This document shows, in pieces, positions 26,449 to 36,994 of a stretch of DNA of 64,000 nucleotides (position 1 is the first letter of the stretch; each line of letters opens with the position of its first letter). The stretch covers positions 5,019 to 69,018 of the forward strand of contig JALGYY010000001.1 of assembly GCA_025782575.1 (NCBI GenBank), given 5' to 3'. Both the position numbers and the translations under genes were made by a program. Origin of the DNA: a bacterium. GTDB taxonomy: Bacteria > Orphanbacterota > Orphanbacteria > Orphanbacterales > Orphanbacteraceae. The notes beneath the pieces were generated by a model. The model saw nothing but the letters and a program-made list of their open reading frames with translations. It was not told the DNA's origin and ran no database searches.

Positions 26449-29067
26449 ATGAGCCAGGATGGAGAGCATGTGATCGCCAGTAAATCCAATCCAACAAGCG
26501 CCGGCCGACTACCACCTCTTTCCCGGGTCATACTCAGTATCCTCGCGCTTGCCGCCTTGATCTATGGATGGCGCCTCTTCTGGTTCCTAACAGATGATGC
26601 CTATATCGCGTTCCGATATGTCAGCAATAGCTTGCTCGGCCATGGTTACGTTTGGAATCCACCACCCTTCCGGCCGGTCGAAGGTTATACGAGTTTCCTG
26701 TGGGTCGCCCTTCTGGACGTCATCTGGCGCGTCTTCCGGATCCCACCACCTTCGGCCGCCAACGTTGTCTCCCTCCTCTTCGCCTCCGGCTCGCTCCTGC
26801 TGGGAATCGCATTCCTGTACAAACTGAAACTGCCCGATCGCTTTCGCCCTCCCCATCGGTTCGTTCTCTTCGCCCTTGTGATGACCGGGGTGATTGCTAA
26901 TCGTACATTTCTCGCCTGGTCGAGTTCCGGCCTGGAAACAGCCATGTTCAACTTCTTCCTGACACTCTGGCTTTACTCTGCCCTCATATTGCCGGTAGGT
27001 GGAAGGGGCCGGCTTTTCGGCATCAGCTTCGCATCTTCCATGATCTACATGACCCGTCCCGACGGCCTGCTGTTCGTCGCAAGTACTCTCTTGATTATCG
27101 GTCTCGCCATGGCTGGCCGAACCGGAAGCATCCCATCATTCCTCAAGAGCGGGGCGGGCGCCTGGCCGCTACTTGCTGTCCCCGCCCACCTGCTATGGCG
27201 AAGAGAGTTCTACGGCGAGTGGCTTCCCAATACCTATTTTGCCAAGGCGATCGGTGGGCGCGACCATCTGTTGAGCGGCCTCCAATACATCGGATCATTC
27301 GTGCTGGAATACTCCCTCTGGGTCTGGATCATCCTGCTTGGACTGGTCGCCGTCCGAGCGGTTCGCAATCTTCGGAGCCATCCCCCTCAAGCTCCGCCTT
27401 GGATCATCGCCGTAGGTTTCACTCTTATCGCGGTATCAGGCGTCACTCTCCTGATTCGAGACCATGCCTCCCTGGCCACCGGCATGCTCGGCTTCGCCGT
27501 CTTCGGTTTTCTTCTCATCTATCTGATGAAGGTTACCGCCTTGAAGAGCGTGGCACTCCTCACGATTTACGGACACATCGCGTACTACACGATCCACATC
27601 GGCGGCGATCACTTTGAGTACCGTGTATACAGCTATCTGATTCCGCTCGCGTTCCTCTCCTTTCTCTGGCTTCTCATACGAAACGGCAGCGGGCCCCGCC
27701 TCACCATTGCAGCAATGGCGACATTCGTCGTACTCTCCTTGCCCATCCCCTGGCTTCACTGGTCCGCATCCCACAATCTTTCGACACACGAAGAGACATC
27801 GTTCCTGAAGATTTCCATGGTAGAAACTGCGGAGAGAACTCTTCCCGTCTTTCCGGGAATTCTGCGGAGTTACCTGCAGGTCTATGACAATTGGCAGTTC
27901 GCTCTGATCGATCGGATCACCTGCCTGCGCCATCAGGAGCACAAAGTGTTTCATGAATCGCAGATCGCGCGGCTTCCGTCCCGGGATGAAGGCTCGTCGA
28001 TTCGATCAGACTCTCACCCCGTTCTGGCCGGCGTGTCTGTCGGTGTCGCTTCGTGGGTGCTTCCTCATGTGAACATCATCGACGGACTGGGCCTGAACGA
28101 CTATGTGATCGCCCGAAATCCTGATCTCTATCCCAGCGGCTGGATGGCGCATGAAAGACGGCCCCCCGAAGGTTATATCGAGGGCTTTCGGCCGAATGTC
28201 ATTCAGGAGGGTCGTCGGTTTCGCATTGTCGAACGAAACAGATTGCTCACTGCAAGTAATATTGCGGACCATGAACGGAAATTCGCATCAGTTGTAGAAT
28301 CGCGGGAGCGAGACTATACCGAAGCAGCCCGATGGCTCAGGGAAAACACGCCGGCTTCAGCCAGGATCGCCCATACCGGACTGGCCGCCGGCACGAATTT
28401 CAAGCAGCGAAACGTGCTTGAGGATACGAAAGGGGATCTGAAGGACTGGCGCCACATTTTGAACTACTCGCTTTCGGCAAATCGTCCCGACTATCTGATC
28501 GTCTCCCCCTACTCCTACTGGCGGAGCGTCACAGAGACATGGTGGTTCGGTGATCTCTACCGCCCCCTGACCGATGTCGGATCGCTCGAAATTTACGAGA
28601 GAATTATGGGCGGGGTCGGGCCTGAGGTCGTCAGTATCGATGCAGAATTTGAGAGCGGTCTTCATCTTCACTCTGCCACGCTCACTACCGCCTCGATCGA
28701 CACCGCCGAATCCGTGTGTGTCTGGCTGAGCTTCCGGCTTGACCATCGTCTGAGTTCCGCTTATCACTTTCGAGTTTTCCTCTTCAATGACAGTACGGGC
28801 GAACGGCACGCCCCCACTGACGGCTGGCCGTTCGGCGATTTCAACGCTTTCCCCACCACAGTCTGGCCTGCCCTGAAAGAGATTGTCATGCCCGTTCGGA
28901 TCCCGATTCCGAGCGATCTTCCGAGCGGCGACTACCGGGCAGGATTACAGATTTTCGACACGACTTTGAAGAGAGAACTCCCATTGACTCGGCCGGACGG
29001 CGCAGGATCGTCCGAAGTACGATTCGGAGAATGGCGAGTGGGGAAAGCGAATCTACTGGACGAATAG
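26449..29067 (+). CDS. large GT-C-type membrane glycosyltransferase-like protein
   Basis: An 872-aa protein with roughly ten hydrophobic helices followed by a soluble C-terminal half. The first luminal loop has the acidic signature FLTDDAYIAFRYVSN followed by GHGYVWNPPP and VEGYTSFLWV. This is the pattern of AftB-like and related GT-C enzymes that use polyprenyl-phosphate sugars. The C-terminal region (~470-872) has no recognised domain except an Ig-like fold near the end. ATG 26449 is taken as the start; GTG 26470 is an alternative. The 3' end overlaps the convergent beta-helix gene by 15 bases. Donor and acceptor unknown. Confidence 0.68.
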   Translation: MSQDGEHVIASKSNPTSAGRLPPLSRVILSILALAALIYGWRLFWFLTDDAYIAFRYVSNSLLGHGYVWNPPPFRPVEGYTSFLWVALLDVIWRVFRIPPPSAANVVSLLFASGSLLLGIAFLYKLKLPDRFRPPHRFVLFALVMTGVIANRTFLAWSSSGLETAMFNFFLTLWLYSALILPVGGRGRLFGISFASSMIYMTRPDGLLFVASTLLIIGLAMAGRTGSIPSFLKSGAGAWPLLAVPAHLLWRREFYGEWLPNTYFAKAIGGRDHLLSGLQYIGSFVLEYSLWVWIILLGLVAVRAVRNLRSHPPQAPPWIIAVGFTLIAVSGVTLLIRDHASLATGMLGFAVFGFLLIYLMKVTALKSVALLTIYGHIAYYTIHIGGDHFEYRVYSYLIPLAFLSFLWLLIRNGSGPRLTIAAMATFVVLSLPIPWLHWSASHNLSTHEETSFLKISMVETAERTLPVFPGILRSYLQVYDNWQFALIDRITCLRHQEHKVFHESQIARLPSRDEGSSIRSDSHPVLAGVSVGVASWVLPHVNIIDGLGLNDYVIARNPDLYPSGWMAHERRPPEGYIEGFRPNVIQEGRRFRIVERNRLLTASNIADHERKFASVVESRERDYTEAARWLRENTPASARIAHTGLAAGTNFKQRNVLEDTKGDLKDWRHILNYSLSANRPDYLIVSPYSYWRSVTETWWFGDLYRPLTDVGSLEIYERIMGGVGPEVVSIDAEFESGLHLHSATLTTASIDTAESVCVWLSFRLDHRLSSAYHFRVFLFNDSTGERHAPTDGWPFGDFNAFPTTVWPALKEIVMPVRIPIPSDLPSGDYRAGLQIFDTTLKRELPLTRPDGAGSSEVRFGEWRVGKANLLDE

Positions 29068-30330
29068 AATACGCCGGGTGTAGACCGATTCCCCCGCTTG
29101 CAGCCGAACGAAGTAGACCCCCGCAGAAACCCGCTTACCGGCCTCGTTTCTGCCGTTCCAGATGACCGCATTTTGACCATCCGCCGGTCCGAGTGCACGC
29201 ACAAGGCGGCCGGTCACATCATGAACGGAGAGCGTTGCTCCGCTTCCGGGTGAACGGGTGAGGTGGATCGTCGTCGACTCCTGGAAGGGGTTCGGAGAAG
29301 CAGTGAATTGAAGATTGCCGAAAACGGTCTCACCAATTCCGACATCGGTGGGGATCACACATCCAGTCCCTTCCGCACCGACAAGGCCGCACCCGGAGGC
29401 GTCAGCGCACGGCGACAAAAGGCGAAGTCCGAAATCGTTACCCGGAGGATTGCAGAATAGCGGATCAAGGGAGAAGTTCCCGTTCACGCCTAAGTCGTCT
29501 GCGAGGTTGCCCACCCAGTCGCCGTCAGCGTTTCCGTAGATGTCGGTGCAGCTGACCGAAGAGAATCCCTGGTCGTCCCAGAATCCGGCGCCTGGACCAT
29601 TGAACGCGATGATGCAATTCTCGACTTGCGCCGCCGCACCGTTGTCGACCCAAATAGTCGAACCGGGGAACCCCAGGACAGTTTCGTTTCCGTAAAAGGT
29701 ACAAGATAGGATGACAGCTGTCGAAAAATCGGTAACCGTGACCGCTCCTCCCCCGCTTGTCGCCGAGTTGTCAGCAAAGATGCACCCTGCAACCGACGGG
29801 GTGCCCCCTTGAAAAAAAATCGCTCCTCCGATCGCGCCGACGTTGTTCTCAAACCGACAGTCGCTAATCTGTGGGGACCCGGAGCTAGAGGATATTGCTC
29901 CACCGCCGCTGCTCAGTCCGTTAAGAAAAAAGCAATCGCGGATAATCGGGCCTGTGCCTTCACAGAAAATTGCCGAACCCTGTATATTAGAAGCCCTCTT
30001 GATCGTGAGCCCCTCGACCACTGTCGCCGCTGTCTGCCCCCCATGAAAATAGAACGCCCAGCCGAAACCCTCGCAATCGATTGTAGAGAAGTCTCAACCG
30101 AACTCCGAACGAAAGACGAGTTCCTTTGTCCCCGGGTCCAGATTTTTGTTGGCATTCTTCGAAAAGATTCCCGAACCGATCAGGATGGTGTCCCCCGATG
30201 CTGCAGAGTCGATCGCCGCAGAGAGACTGGGAGCGGCTCCGGTACCGTCCGTTTTGACGTACCAGGAAGTTGCCATAGCGGCAGGAACGGAGAGAAGAGT
30301 GCCGAGAATCAGTAAACGAAGCACGTACAT
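29053..30330 (-). pseudogene. secreted right-handed beta-helix protein with FlgD-like tail, interrupted by in-frame TGA
   Basis: ATG 30330 (GGAGG five bases upstream) begins a signal peptide ([17 protein letters not shown]) and a typical start of parallel beta-helix proteins (SWYVKTDGTGAAPSL...SGDTILIGSG). The frame is cut by TGA at 30094-30096 after FRSEFG. It continues in the same frame with DFSTIDCEGFGWAFYFHGG and VVEGLTIKRASN, then ~7 beta-helix coils (PIIRDCFFLNG, PQISDCRFENN) and a FlgD-like sorting domain ending RRILFVQ. Apart from the stop, the whole 425 codons look intact. It may be a recent nonsense mutation, a sequencing error or a stop that is read through. Confidence 0.75.
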
Positions 30331-30510
30331 GACCGCCTCCTTCTGCGCGAATACCGTCCGGGGAGGGCCAAACTCCAGTATAACATATGCACTCTTCAAA
30401 CTCGGAGGCATCAGCGCCCCTCTTCCGTCACACACCTATCTCGATTTCGTATTATGATCAGTGATGAAGGACTCGAACAATTTACTCCTGCTGAACCCGA
30501 GGAGGGATTC

Positions 30511-31620
30511 ATGAACAGCGGATCTTTTAATCCTGTAACTCAGGCCGCCGTCGCCCTTATTCTCGTAGCGGGATTGGCATTCGTCGTACGTGCAGGCGGA
30601 GGGCAGAAGCGTGCCCCTTCCGATTCGGGAGCATCAAAAATGAACGAAACTGCAAGGGATTGGGATAATTTTGAGAAGCCGTCCGACAAGGAACTCCGGG
30701 AGCGGCTCGATGATCTCCAATACAAAGTGACTCAGAAGAACGGTACCGAGCGAGCGTTTCAAAACACGTTCTGGGACAATCATGCTGAAGGCATTTATGT
30801 AGATATCGTATCGGGTGAACCCCTTTTCAGTTCGCTCGATAAGTTCGAATCGGGGAGCGGCTGGCCGAGCTTCTCTCAGCCGCTTGTGCCTGAGAATGTG
30901 ACCAATCACGATGATCGGAAATTCCTGATGAAGCGTACAGAGGTTCGCTCGATGCATGCCGATTCCCATCTGGGACATGTATTCAAAGACGGCCCGGCGC
31001 CGACCGGACTCCGCTACTGCATCAATTCGGCGTCTTTTGATTTTATCCCTGTGGCGCAGCTCGAAGAGAGGGGTTACGGGGAATTCGTCTCCTTGTTCGA
31101 GCCCAAGGTCAGGAACAAAGCGGCACTGCCCGAGAATACTGAAGTGGCGACGCTTGCCGGCGGATGCTTCTGGGGAATGGAGGAGATCCTGCGGGAGATC
31201 CCCGGCGTGCTCGACACGGAAGTCGGCTACACGGGTGGCATGATGCCGAGCCCGAGCTACCGGGACGTCAGCAGCGGGCGATCCGGCCATGCCGAGTCCA
31301 TTCGGATCGCGTTCGACCCTTCCCGCGTGACTTTTGAGGAAATCCTCGGCTCGTTCTTCCGTATGCACGACCCGACCACCGAGAATCGCCAGGGGAACGA
31401 CAAGGGAACGCAGTATCGATCGGCGATTTTCGTAATGGACGAGGAGCAGCGCGCTACCGCGGAGCGAGTCAGACAGGCCGTCGATAACTCAGGTAAGTGG
31501 AAGAACCCGGTGGTTACTGAAATCGTGGACGCAGGTGATTTCTACAACGCCGAAGACTATCACCAGGATTATCTCGACAAGAATCCCGGCGGTTATACCT
31601 GCCACTACATAAGGGACTGA
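30511..31620 (+). CDS. msrBA: membrane-anchored methionine sulfoxide reductase fusion, MsrB-MsrA
   Basis: A 369-aa bifunctional repair enzyme. ATG 30511 has GAGGAGG six bases upstream; a longer frame to 30454 is less likely. A single N-terminal helix ([15 protein letters not shown]) anchors or exports it. MsrB comes first (residues ~50-185), with [20 protein letters not shown] and catalytic Cys170 in RYCINSAS. The zinc-binding CxxC pairs are absent (the first would lie at [11 protein letters not shown]), so this is a zinc-free MsrB. MsrA follows (~205-369) with GCFWG at Cys219 and a [16 protein letters not shown] tail. Together they reduce the R and S sulfoxides of methionine outside the cytoplasm. 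Confidence 0.93.
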   Translation: MNSGSFNPVTQAAVALILVAGLAFVVRAGGGQKRAPSDSGASKMNETARDWDNFEKPSDKELRERLDDLQYKVTQKNGTERAFQNTFWDNHAEGIYVDIVSGEPLFSSLDKFESGSGWPSFSQPLVPENVTNHDDRKFLMKRTEVRSMHADSHLGHVFKDGPAPTGLRYCINSASFDFIPVAQLEERGYGEFVSLFEPKVRNKAALPENTEVATLAGGCFWGMEEILREIPGVLDTEVGYTGGMMPSPSYRDVSSGRSGHAESIRIAFDPSRVTFEEILGSFFRMHDPTTENRQGNDKGTQYRSAIFVMDEEQRATAERVRQAVDNSGKWKNPVVTEIVDAGDFYNAEDYHQDYLDKNPGGYTCHYIRD

Positions 31621-31678
31621 TCAGATTCGAACCGGTCGGAACCGGGAAAGAGTGTCAGGAGGAAGTTCCTGCTTCCGC

Positions 31679-34600
31679 TCACCGAAGCAGAGTGATCTTG
31701 CGGCTTGTCGCGCTTCCTCCGGATAGTTCGAGCCGCGCGGCGTAAACACCGCTCGATAGATCGCGCCCCCGGTCATCCCGTCCATCCCAGAGTGCGTCAT
31801 GCCGTCCCGGCTCGAGCACCCCATCGACAAGTCGCCTTACCAACCTCCCGTTCATTGAATAGATCGAGAGAGCGACACGCCCCCGTTCAATGGTTACAAA
31901 TCGAATCGTGGTTTGTGGGTTGAACGGATTCGGCCTGTTTTCGAGATGGGAACGGACCAGGAACGGGGGAGCCCCATCGCCGACCTCAGTGGCATTACCG
32001 ATGATCATGGTTACAGGTAACGCGTGTGGACCGGCAGGATCGTTTGATGTAAAAAGGGCATCATCCTGATAAGCCCCCTCTGCGAAACCGGTCGGATCGA
32101 AGAGCGCCGAGAGTGAGAGCGAATCACCCGGAGCGATCGTTCCGCCTGCCGTTGTCACTTGAAGCCAACCGGCCGACCAGGCGATCTGACTGATCGAGAG
32201 GGGGAGCAAGCCGTCGTTACAGACAAAGAAGTCTTCTCGATCAGTTGCAGGGAGCAAATCGATCGAGGCGGGGATATCGAGCAGGCCTGCACCGGTATAG
32301 TTATCCCGGCCACTGGAAGCGGGTGACGTCGTCAAGTCGAGCGCACCCCCTTCGAGCGCTTCGGCGAGCTGCGCGGGAAGAAGCCCGGGGCTTGCCTGCA
32401 TCAGAATCGCGCAGGCACCCGCCACCTGAGGAGTCGCCATGCTCGTTCCGTCATAGCTGACATACGACGCGGCCGGTGTTGTGCTCGTGATCCCCACACC
32501 CGGAGCCGCGAGGTCAGGCTTTATGAGCCCCGGAGGATAAGGGTAGTCGTCAAATCCTTCCGGTGATGGCGAGATGTTCCACTCTGTCGGGCCGTGGCTC
32601 GAGAACTGCCATGCACCGTTCACAGCGTTTAGCGCCCCCGCGGCAATCACCGCGGAGTGCCCGCCTGATCCATACCACGGATTCGGGCTGTCTCCGGGAC
32701 TTGCGATGTCAGCCGGTACCGGGAGATGACCACCGACATTGTCACCGTTCCCGCCGGCACAGATCCACGGAATCCCGGCGGCCAAGAGGATCTCGGAGTT
32801 GTAGCGATTCGCCTCCCTTAGATCTACGGAAGGATTGATCCAGCCGGCCGAGAACGAGATCAGGTCGACGCCATTGTTGAGGCAGATCTGAATCGCTTCT
32901 ACGAGGTCCGTGAACATACCGGGCATGCATCGCAGTATCATCAGCTTCGCTCCCGGCGCCACACCGGTAGCCGTGCCGCTTGCCCCGTCACCGACGATCA
33001 ATCCCGCAGTGTGTGTGCCGTGAAAAAGCCCGGTATCACCGTCATAGGGGTTGTCGTCCTCATCGATCGTATCGTACCCGTGATTCGGATAAGCAGGTGA
33101 TCCGTCCCAGAGATGGGCGGCGAGGTCAGGATGATCGTAAGCAACACCGGTATCCAGATGGCCGATGAGAATCCCGGTGCCGTCATATCCTTCTGACCAG
33201 GCAGCGGGAGCGCCGATCCGCGTCAAGTGCCATGCGACGGCCGATTGCTTTTGCGATGATCGTGATGCTAAGGGCGACGTTTCTACGGCTGAACCCCGAG
33301 GGGAACTGAAAAATGGTTCACCTGCCCGATCGTCTAGCCAAAGTCGCGCAATACGAGGATCATCCGCCAGTCTTTCAATTGCATCCACGTTCATTCGGGA
33401 GGCGAACACCCCTGATAACCATAGCGCACGCGGCTCGCTCATATCACCCCGCAAAACCGGACCACTCCATGAATCACTGAGGGATGCGCGGTTCCGCTCC
33501 GACTGATCTTTCAATCCGGCTGCGATCATCCGGCGCCGGTCAGCTCTGTCTGAGCCGGCGAGACTCAGTAAAATTGCCGCTGCATCGACGCGCTCGACCG
33601 GCACGATGATAACGGGAACCGGCACAGCCGGGCCCGCCGCTTCCGCCGCGAGTCGCAGACGGGGCTCAACGACCTCCATCCGCGCCCGTGACCGGACGGG
33701 AAGCCGGCCGGCTAGTTTGATCGTCTCCCCGCGCTTGAGCAGGGGAGCGGGGAATTCGTGGGTTACGGTTCCCGGGTTGAATCGAAGTACCGGATTACCA
33801 TCAATGAATTCAAGAGTATCGAAATGGATGTTGTCCGACTCATCCGACTCCGCGATCTCTCCCAGATAGTCGACTTCAAAGCCGATCACATGGGAACCGG
33901 CAGTCGAAATCAGGGGATAGTCCTCAACCGAAACGTAGCTGCTTGTAGAAAGTCCTCCTTCGACGATCCACGAGGCTTCCTCGGTGCCATCGACGTTCAA
34001 TCTCACGTGGAAGTCAGCCGTCAGATCAGTGAGACCACTGTTATTGAAAGCGAAGCTGACAAAGGTCGTATCGCCGGCAGCAAGCAATCCGGTCGACCTC
34101 ACTCCCTGAATCAGATTGGCTGCAAGTGGGGATTCCCATCCCTGAGGGGTGTAAGGTGCCAGATTCGCCTCCGCCGATCTCTCGCTCGTGTAGACGTTCA
34201 GGCCCTGGGTCGGGAAATCGCGCCGATCGATCCAGGCGGCGTGCAGCTTCTCTCCACTCGACGCACCGGCCGTGGAATGAAATGTAGGATTCACGTACTG
34301 AAAGTCGCTGGCGATCTCGATCACACCCCAGTTATCCGGATGGCCGAAGCCCCCCGCTTGCCTGGAAGCCAGATAAAATTCGTCCGCACCGGCAGGAGCG
34401 TCGAGCCAGAGACAGCCGACCATTCCGTTCTTGGCGTAGATTGCAGGCCCCACACTCTCATACTCGTCCGAGACCATGTCGAATGGGCCGTAGATCTCGA
34501 GGAGGCCGTCCCACGAGTAGCAGTAAACAATATCACCGTCGACGTTCCCCAGGCCGTCGTCGAAGTCGAGCTGAAACGCCATGTAGACGTTGGATGCCTG

Positions 34601-35761
34601 ATTCGCGATCACGGGGAATCTGCAATCCATACCCGTCCAGTCGGACAGGTTTACGGGGCTTGCAAAAAATCCGGAAATGTCATCCGCGGCGACCAGGATT
34701 TCCACTTCACCGGTAAAATAGTCCTGCTCGGCATTGATGAAGTAGCAGTTCGATCCCTTGAGCGCCACATCCGGCCAGTAGTCATTATATCCATCGGGAA
34801 CGAAGTAATCGTAGGTAATCGTCTCACCGCCGTCGGTGCTGTACATCCAGATGAGGGTCCATTCATAGGCGAACAGATCATAGTTGATGGTCTGCCAGGC
34901 AGCGGCGATGAAAACCTTGCCGTTCACGCCGGATCCGCGCGCCGCAATGGCGGGTGTGGCGCACGTCTCACCTACGTTCAGGCCACGCACCCATTCCCAG
35001 ACAAGCGGGTCATCAGGATTGCTGGTCTTGGAGCGCAGGATATAACCGTCCGCGCGGATCCATGTGACCAGAAGATACCCGGCGCCGTCGATAACCAGTT
35101 CGGGATGATACTCATCCTGGCTGAACGACGGCATCTCCCAGACCATCCATGTCGCCCCGCCGTCCAGACTTCTGGCAATGTGAATATCCCGATCCGTTCC
35201 GCCGAGATCAGTCGCCTCAAACACGGCGTAGAGATTGTCGCTGATCGGGCTTGATGCAATCGAAACGTATTCATCGTTCATATTGGTAGCGTCGGCGAGA
35301 AGATGATCGCCATTCCAAGGCGCAGCTTGCTTCGGGAATGCACCCCCCTCCCCCACAATCATCCGCTCTGTATCGGGCTGCAGAGATCGCCCCGCCAGAA
35401 GGTCGGTCAATTGTTTCACCCGCGCTGATACGAGCGGGGAGACATCCGCTTTGCCGGCAGGTGAGTTCGATCTTGCCTCGGCTGTCAGATCGACGTCTTC
35501 GAAGGGGAGCGTTTTCGGGAGGCCTGACCGCCAGGTGGTTCTGTGATTTTTTCGCCCGGCCAGAACACCGGGTGCCGGCATGGGATGATGAATCGGGAGC
35601 TCTTCGTGCGATCCCCGTCCTGCTCGGATCTGCTGATGATTACCGGAACGGACCGTCTCAATCGGAGATCGGCTCGGTGGAATTTCGGCGAGTACCGATC
35701 CGGAGCAAAGAGCGGCGGCCCATGCGACGATTCGGAATATATGTGTTTTTTTATCCGGCAT
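31679..35761 (-). CDS. secreted subtilisin-family (S8) serine protease with propeller-like N-domain and sorting domain
   Basis: A 1360-aa exported protease. A signal peptide (FRIVAWAAALCSGSVLA) precedes a sialidase/BNR-like region with Asp-box-like motifs (SLDGGATWM, STDGGET; residues ~130-520). A CARDB-like domain follows (DFHVRLNVDG...ESDESDNIHFD). The S8 domain (~855-1180) has the triad Asp870 (HLDTGVAYDHPD), His914 (HGTHTAGLI) and Ser1107 (GTSMATPQVAG). An Ig-like domain precedes the C-terminal FlgD-like sorting domain (NPFNPQTTIRF ... GRDDRGRDLSSGVYAARL). The ~330 residues between CARDB and catalytic domain may be a propeptide-like inhibitor. Substrate unknown. Confidence 0.92.
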   Translation of the reverse strand: MPDKKTHIFRIVAWAAALCSGSVLAEIPPSRSPIETVRSGNHQQIRAGRGSHEELPIHHPMPAPGVLAGRKNHRTTWRSGLPKTLPFEDVDLTAEARSNSPAGKADVSPLVSARVKQLTDLLAGRSLQPDTERMIVGEGGAFPKQAAPWNGDHLLADATNMNDEYVSIASSPISDNLYAVFEATDLGGTDRDIHIARSLDGGATWMVWEMPSFSQDEYHPELVIDGAGYLLVTWIRADGYILRSKTSNPDDPLVWEWVRGLNVGETCATPAIAARGSGVNGKVFIAAAWQTINYDLFAYEWTLIWMYSTDGGETITYDYFVPDGYNDYWPDVALKGSNCYFINAEQDYFTGEVEILVAADDISGFFASPVNLSDWTGMDCRFPVIANQASNVYMAFQLDFDDGLGNVDGDIVYCYSWDGLLEIYGPFDMVSDEYESVGPAIYAKNGMVGCLWLDAPAGADEFYLASRQAGGFGHPDNWGVIEIASDFQYVNPTFHSTAGASSGEKLHAAWIDRRDFPTQGLNVYTSERSAEANLAPYTPQGWESPLAANLIQGVRSTGLLAAGDTTFVSFAFNNSGLTDLTADFHVRLNVDGTEEASWIVEGGLSTSSYVSVEDYPLISTAGSHVIGFEVDYLGEIAESDESDNIHFDTLEFIDGNPVLRFNPGTVTHEFPAPLLKRGETIKLAGRLPVRSRARMEVVEPRLRLAAEAAGPAVPVPVIIVPVERVDAAAILLSLAGSDRADRRRMIAAGLKDQSERNRASLSDSWSGPVLRGDMSEPRALWLSGVFASRMNVDAIERLADDPRIARLWLDDRAGEPFFSSPRGSAVETSPLASRSSQKQSAVAWHLTRIGAPAAWSEGYDGTGILIGHLDTGVAYDHPDLAAHLWDGSPAYPNHGYDTIDEDDNPYDGDTGLFHGTHTAGLIVGDGASGTATGVAPGAKLMILRCMPGMFTDLVEAIQICLNNGVDLISFSAGWINPSVDLREANRYNSEILLAAGIPWICAGGNGDNVGGHLPVPADIASPGDSPNPWYGSGGHSAVIAAGALNAVNGAWQFSSHGPTEWNISPSPEGFDDYPYPPGLIKPDLAAPGVGITSTTPAASYVSYDGTSMATPQVAGACAILMQASPGLLPAQLAEALEGGALDLTTSPASSGRDNYTGAGLLDIPASIDLLPATDREDFFVCNDGLLPLSISQIAWSAGWLQVTTAGGTIAPGDSLSLSALFDPTGFAEGAYQDDALFTSNDPAGPHALPVTMIIGNATEVGDGAPPFLVRSHLENRPNPFNPQTTIRFVTIERGRVALSIYSMNGRLVRRLVDGVLEPGRHDALWDGRDDRGRDLSSGVYAARLELSGGSATSRKITLLR

Positions 35762-35943
35762 GGATCCTCGAAATCGGTTCGAACTCTGGAATTGTCAGGT
35801 CGACCGGTCTCCCCTTCTGACGTTCATTTTACCATTTCACGAAGCACCAGGGGTTTCCCGGTGTCCGGGAACGGACAACTACGCTGATTGTTGTTGATTA
35901 GAGGTGATTAGCGTCAAACAGTATTGCCGGTCAGCGGCGAAAT

Positions 35944-36993
35944 CTAAGAGATACGACGACGAATGAACCGGACAAGTGGTTTCAAACGGCTGAAAGCGTA
36001 GAGCGCGGCGAGCATGCCCGATAAGGGTCTGGAGCCGTACCGGATTTTCAGCATACTTTGCCAGCGGCCGCTCTTTTCCATGCTCTTGTAGACAGAACAC
36101 CGAGTGCAGGGAATGTCGGTACGCGATTTCTTTCGACCAAACAGCATCTGACGAGCGTACTCGATCCGCTCACCGTTAATGCTCTCCTCCAGACCGTCAG
36201 TAAAAGCGTTCCCCCCGAATTCTCCCCAATAATTGATACAACAGCCGAGGACTTTACCGTCCCAGTTGATCTGCGGCTCCCGCCAGAGCTGACGGCATAT
36301 GTCGCTCGCATAGTGTCGATCGTAGCGATCCAAATATTCGCTCCGACTCGATACACTCTCATCCAGTTGTGATCGAACGAACGATTCGTCCTCGAGCGGA
36401 GAGTATTCCTCATCATAAGAGAGCTTCGGGCAGAAGACCATGTCGAGCTCTTTCGCCAGCTCACGGGCGCGCGGCAGATCCGCCTCGTTATGCCCGAATA
36501 CGATGAACTGCCACGATAGTACAGGATACTTCGAGCCATACTTCTTCTTGTAGGTGTTCAGCTTACGCAGGTTTTCGATTACGGCTTCGAAGTCCCCGCC
36601 TACCCGATAAGTGACGTACGACTCCGGCGTAGCGCCGTCGATTGAAATCGTGGCACTTCTAAACCCGAATCTGACCATTCCTTCCAGCAGCTCGTCCGTC
36701 GCCGTGTTCATGTTCAGACCGTTGTCCGCCGTCAGCAGAACACCCCGTTCGTCTGCGAGCTTCATGATGGCCATTAGATCCGGGCTCAGCAGGATCTCTC
36801 CGAAGTTTGACAGCTCCACATGCTTGATACGCCGGTTTCGCCTGAGGAGATCGGTGAAATCACCGATTTTGAGATATCCTGGGGATATCGTCGGCTGGAT
36901 TTCCTTTGTCGTCGTAGGACAGAGAGGACACCGCAACTGGCAGACGCTCATCCCCTCGATTCGAATCTTGGTCGGACGAATGCGTTTGGCCAT
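35944..36993 (-). CDS. radical SAM protein with SPASM-type C-terminal cysteines (glycan operon, last gene)
   Basis: A 349-aa radical SAM enzyme. The [4Fe-4S] motif is CQLRCPLC (CxxxCxxC) near residue 20, with ELSNFGEILL and a TISIDGATPESYVTYR region typical of the MoaA/PqqE-like fold. The C-terminal part has CRQLWREPQINWDGKVLGCCINYWGEFGG and CTRCSVYK, a SPASM/twitch-like auxiliary-cluster site. ATG 36993 is preferred over GTG 37002 because GGGAG lies eight bases upstream. It directly follows the GT4 stop. Proteins of this type act on peptides or on small metabolites; here the target is probably linked to the glycan. Confidence 0.85.
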   Translation of the reverse strand: MAKRIRPTKIRIEGMSVCQLRCPLCPTTTKEIQPTISPGYLKIGDFTDLLRRNRRIKHVELSNFGEILLSPDLMAIMKLADERGVLLTADNGLNMNTATDELLEGMVRFGFRSATISIDGATPESYVTYRVGGDFEAVIENLRKLNTYKKKYGSKYPVLSWQFIVFGHNEADLPRARELAKELDMVFCPKLSYDEEYSPLEDESFVRSQLDESVSSRSEYLDRYDRHYASDICRQLWREPQINWDGKVLGCCINYWGEFGGNAFTDGLEESINGERIEYARQMLFGRKKSRTDIPCTRCSVYKSMEKSGRWQSMLKIRYGSRPLSGMLAALYAFSRLKPLVRFIRRRIS

Positions 36994-36994
36994 A

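Noticed and set aside
29053-30330. Recoding of TGA as Trp or Sec genome-wide
   Set aside because: Many genes in the window end in TGA with tight overlaps to the next gene, and Trp is coded by TGG, so TGA is a normal stop here.
33758-35254. 498-aa plus-strand open frame
   Set aside because: Antisense to the subtilase gene; composition is typical of GC-rich shadows and no ribosome-binding site or domain is visible.
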